Assembly: GCA_002423615.1 (NCBI GenBank)
Contig: DIKO01000110.1
Span: 66,464-83,226, forward strand
Direction: 5' to 3'
DNA: 16,763 nt
Source: Desulfobacteraceae bacterium UBA5616
Lineage (GTDB): Bacteria > Desulfobacterota > Desulfobacteria > Desulfobacterales > UBA5616
Shown: one piece after another, positions 14,913-16,763 of the stretch
Numbering within the stretch: position 1 is the first letter of the stretch
Layout: the number at the start of each line of letters is the position of its first letter
Translations under genes and position numbers: made by a program
The notes under the pieces: generated by a model
What the model was told of the DNA's origin: nothing
Seen by the model: the letters and a program-made list of their open reading frames with translations, nothing else
The model's database searches: none

Positions 14913-15292
14913 TTGACACCAACATTTTGATTTATGTTTTTACGCAGACCCTGTCAGAAAAGATTGCCGAAAAAGTGAACAAGCTCTTTGAGGATTCTTT
15001 CGTCATTTCGGTGATAAACAAAATAGAGTTTCTGGGCTGGAAAGAAGCCACGCCGGTTGAGCATCAGCAGGCCATTGATTTTCTATCCAATGCACAGGTT
15101 TTATCTCTCGATAATGCGGTTATTGAAAAGACGATCGAGCTGAAACGGGAGATGAAAATCAAGATTCCTGATGCCATTATCGCCGCCACGTGCCTTACCA
15201 ATGGTTTGGGTATTTTAACCAGAAACGTGAAGGACTTCGAGGGTATCCAGGATTTGCCCGTTTTCAATCCTTTTGATGAAGAGGATGGCTGA
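14894..15292 (+). CDS. vapC: PIN-domain ribonuclease toxin (VapC-like)
   Basis: A 132-residue PIN-domain protein. The four acidic residues that hold the catalytic metal are present: Asp8 in FLVDTNILIY, Glu45 in VINKIEFLG, Asp93 in KIPDAIIAATCL, and Asp114 in TRNVKDFEGI. VapC toxins cleave tRNA or rRNA; the target here is unknown. The start overlaps the antitoxin gene by 19 bases, and the usual antitoxin-toxin order is kept. Length is normal and the frame is intact. No terminator follows at once; the bidirectional one at 15453 probably ends the operon. Confidence 0.92.
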   Translation: MGSRFLVDTNILIYVFTQTLSEKIAEKVNKLFEDSFVISVINKIEFLGWKEATPVEHQQAIDFLSNAQVLSLDNAVIEKTIELKREMKIKIPDAIIAATCLTNGLGILTRNVKDFEGIQDLPVFNPFDEEDG

Positions 15293-15452
15293 AAACGCAG
15301 TTTAATCCCATCAAAAAATAACGAAAAGAGTTTTACGGGTGCAGGTATTCGATTGAACCACTTGGACTTGATCCCGGCGAAAGACCGGGGCCGTGCTATG
15401 GGGCAAACTTTCGGTGTTGGGCAGAGTGGGGGGAAGGGTATTTCTTAAAATG

Positions 15453-15491
15453 AAACAGGGACTCAAAATTTCTTTCAAGTCCCTGTTTTTA
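15453..15491. terminator. Bidirectional terminator next to the tRNA-Asp remnant
   Basis: AAACAGGGACT (15453-15463) and AGTCCCTGTTT (15478-15488) form a perfect 11-base-pair stem with a 14-base loop. On the plus strand T-rich sequence follows (GTTTTTATTT), which would end the toxin operon. On the minus strand it would end the transcript of the former tRNA-Asp gene. Confidence 0.75.
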
Positions 15492-15493
15492 TT

Positions 15494-15538
15494 TGGCGGG
15501 AGCGACGGGACTCGAACCCGCGACCTCCGGCGTGACAG
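15494..15538 (-). other. Island attachment site: 3' half of a tRNA-Asp(GUC) gene
   Basis: On the minus strand the sequence reads anticodon loop CTGTCAC (anticodon GTC), the 3' anticodon-stem strand GCCGG, variable loop AGGTC, T arm GCGGGTTCGAGTCCCGT, acceptor CGCTCCC, then G and CCA. The matching 5' half (GGGAGCG acceptor strand, D arm, CCGGC stem strand) is absent: upstream of the loop lies unrelated AT-rich sequence. A tRNA remnant cut precisely at the anticodon loop is the product of tyrosine-integrase insertion. Because displaced 3' halves point away from the element, the element lies at positions above 15538, and an intact tRNA-Asp gene is expected at its far end. Confidence 0.85.
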
Positions 15539-15600
15539 TGCGATTTATCAATGATTTAAGCGTATTCCACCTTCTCTTACATCATTCAAAAACCATCTAT

Positions 15601-15630
15601 AGCCGTCAAAAGCCGTCAATAAAAGCCGTC
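15601..15630 (+). repeat. Three AGCCGTC direct repeats near the attachment site
   Basis: Copies start at 15601, 15611 and 15624; the last two share the ten bases AAAAGCCGTC. They lie 63 bases inside the element from the tRNA core. Spacing of 10 and 13 bases is close to one helical turn. This is what integrase arm-type binding sites look like, but the integrase is not in the window. Confidence 0.5.
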
Positions 15631-15722
15631 TAAATTGCTATCCCATCCCGTTCAATCTTCCTACCAAACTGTTCCCTTTGACAACCGCATCCCTGAAATT
15701 TCCCACTGAAAAAATAAAATCT

Positions 15723-15746
15723 GGACGGTTGGACAGTTAGACGATA
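15723..15746 (+). repeat. Three imperfect 8-base tandem repeats
   Basis: GGACGGTT, GGACAGTT and AGACGATA follow one another without gaps. The first two differ at one position. They may be protein-binding iterons of the element or chance. Confidence 0.35.
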
Positions 15747-15761
15747 ATTTTTTGATTTTGA

Positions 15762-15796
15762 AAAAAAGGGTTCCTGAATTTCGGAGCCCTTTTTTA
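15762..15796. terminator. Strong bidirectional terminator inside the element
   Basis: AAAAAAGGGTTCC pairs with GGAGCCCTTTTTT over 13 base pairs with one G-U wobble and a loop of about eight bases. A and T runs on both sides make it functional in both directions. Confidence 0.75.
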
Positions 15797-16032
15797 TTGT
15801 GAGGCAATAGGATCGAGAACAAAAATGTTCAAAGTGATTGCTGCGGGTACCGGTATCGCTGTAATTACAATCTGCCCCTATAAGTGTCATAAAACTGCTT
15901 AAATAGTGTAATAACCATGATTACAAGATGTTAGAAAAAACCCATCAGCACTTTCGTCAGATGCCCTATCTTTCAGGTCCATTAAGGATATCCAACTAAC
16001 AAACCCATTGAAATTAATGTAAAATAGCATCT

Positions 16033-16063
16033 AAAAGCCTGACCCTTTGCGGTTGGGCTTTTT
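16033..16063 (+). terminator. Rho-independent terminator upstream of the island gene
   Basis: AAAAGCCTGACC pairs with GGTTGGGCTTTT around CTTTGC, with two wobbles, and is followed by further T. No coding gene precedes it on this strand since the terminator at 15762-15796, so it may end a small RNA. Confidence 0.6.
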
Positions 16064-16102
16064 GCTGTTGGGTAATCGTTATGATTCAACTCATTTATAT
16101 TC

Positions 16103-16130
16103 TTGACATAATAAATTATTTTATAATAAT
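16103..16130 (+). promoter_or_regulatory. Candidate promoter of the island gene
   Basis: A perfect TTGACA (16103-16108) lies in very AT-rich sequence. The best-spaced -10 is AATAAT (16125-16130) after 16 bases; TATAAT at 16122 fits better by sequence but leaves only 13 bases. The leader would be about 95 bases. Confidence 0.4.
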
Positions 16131-16229
16131 CTCATAATATTAGAATGCCTATACAAACAGACACATCAAGCTTCTTTTCCATCTAAATAGATAAGCCCTT
16201 CCCAAAAGAAAACCTACCGGAGTCAATTT

Positions 16230-16763
16230 ATGGAAAATACGACTGAATTACGCCAATCGAAGGATCATGGATGGACCGAGGGTGATATACCTATCCGAAG
16301 AGGGAATTGCTCCATTTTAGTCATAGCACCGCATGGCTATCAAGAGGATGATGAAAAAACGTATGAAATCTGTAGGCTGATTGCTGATGAAGTGGATTGC
16401 TATTCCATCGTCAATAAAACCTACATGAAACCACCTTGGCAAATTGATCCTAACACCAATAAAATCCTAATTGGATTAGATGGAGAACCAATTCGTCATG
16501 ATCCAGATAAATCGAAAAAGTGGATCAATCTGAATCGTAAGAATCAAGTCCATAAACATCTGAAATCCGAATTTGAAGAGCCATTGTTGAGGACCATCAA
16601 TGCGATAATCAAAGAATACGGCAAAGCACTGGTCCTATGGATTCATGGCATAGATGATGACAACCTGACTCCAGGAAATATTCAAGGAGACCCGGTATCC
16701 CCCCCGGATGCATTAATCGGGATTGGCCAGGGAGAACCGGTGTTGGCTTCCGCATTAATCTGA
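16230..16763 (+). CDS. Putative N-formylglutamate-amidohydrolase-like metallohydrolase
   Basis: A 177-residue protein whose TGA is the last codon of the window. A GGAG ribosome-binding site lies seven bases before ATG 16230. Motifs fit the zinc-hydrolase fold of N-formylglutamate amidohydrolases and related peptidases: IAPHG with His35 and acidic Glu39-Glu42, WINLNRKNQV (NLNR at 100-103), and LVLWIHG (His139). DALIGIGQGEP follows at 160-170. Those enzymes remove acyl or peptide groups using a metal held by His and acidic residues. Family members are about 240-290 residues; this one stops soon after the DALIG motif, so the C-terminal third is missing or the protein is a short variant. Its codons are far richer in A/T than those of genes left of 15494, consistent with foreign origin. 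The family assignment rests on motifs only. Confidence 0.5.
   Translation: MENTTELRQSKDHGWTEGDIPIRRGNCSILVIAPHGYQEDDEKTYEICRLIADEVDCYSIVNKTYMKPPWQIDPNTNKILIGLDGEPIRHDPDKSKKWINLNRKNQVHKHLKSEFEEPLLRTINAIIKEYGKALVLWIHGIDDDNLTPGNIQGDPVSPPDALIGIGQGEPVLASALI

Larger units (their letters stand above)
15542..16229. other. Gene-poor, AT-rich left end of the integrated element
   Basis: No protein gene is convincing here. The stretch holds three AGCCGTC repeats, a row of three related 8-mers, two strong terminators and an AT-rich promoter region for the next gene. Only tiny frames exist, such as 25 codons at 15825-15902 without a ribosome-binding site. Confidence 0.6.

Noticed and set aside
15494..15538. 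Complete tRNA-Asp gene
   Set aside because: The 5' half (acceptor strand, D arm, 5' anticodon stem) is not present upstream of the anticodon loop, so it cannot fold as a tRNA.
15601..15630. Start of a CRISPR array
   Set aside because: Repeats are only 7-10 bases and spaced 10-13 bases apart; there are no unit-length spacers and no cas genes.
15825..15902. 25-codon ORF starting MFKVIAAGTG
   Set aside because: No ribosome-binding site or promoter fit; listed only as a possibility within the gene-free segment.

Overview
The window looks like chromosome of an anaerobic Desulfobacterota (Desulfobacterales-like) bacterium. This rests on gene content and style, not on a search: a DUF1302-type outer-membrane protein beside a MalT-type LuxR regulator, an enlarged acetyl-CoA acetyltransferase, gyrA next to an AI-2E family permease, and codon use of moderate to high GC. 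Species cannot be named from the sequence.

Layout. Positions 1-2849 are on the minus strand: the first 28 codons of gyrA, an AI-2E family transporter, a 51-residue two-helix membrane miniprotein, a terminator, and a thiolase. At 3020-5129 the plus strand carries an NRDE/TANGO2-family protein and an AAA-14/DUF4143 ATPase with a strong promoter whose -35 box sits in the centre of an inverted repeat. At 5174-7850 the minus strand carries a compact der-rarA operon. From 8068 to 14419 the region looks remodelled: a phytoene-desaturase-like flavoprotein that has lost its middle, an SDR oxidoreductase, the DUF1302 outer-membrane protein, a structured intergenic region with a 23-codon ORF and a terminator, and a MalT/LuxR regulator whose frame is broken at a run of eight T.

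At 14480-15292 a PIN-domain toxin-antitoxin pair follows a promoter and a 32-codon ORF. At 15494-15538 lies, on the minus strand, the 3' half of a tRNA-Asp(GUC) gene, cut exactly at the anticodon loop. This is the footprint of a tyrosine-recombinase attachment site. The orientation puts chromosome to the left and an integrated element to the right. The sequence beyond it becomes AT-rich, with short direct repeats, two terminators, a gene-poor stretch, and a first cargo gene (16230-16763) that resembles a short N-formylglutamate-amidohydrolase-like metallohydrolase.

How the genes work together. der-rarA is housekeeping: ribosome assembly and replication-fork maintenance. The SDR, the DUF1302 protein and the MalT/LuxR regulator probably form a lipid or hydrophobic-substrate uptake and metabolism neighbourhood, with the regulator controlling the outer-membrane protein. 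The toxin-antitoxin pair sits just outside the island junction. I see no CRISPR array, no insertion sequence and no complete known defence system. The strongest leads are the island boundary with its first cargo gene, the palindrome-embedded leaderless promoter of the DUF4143 ATPase, the leader-ORF and terminator ahead of the regulator, and the T8 frame switch.
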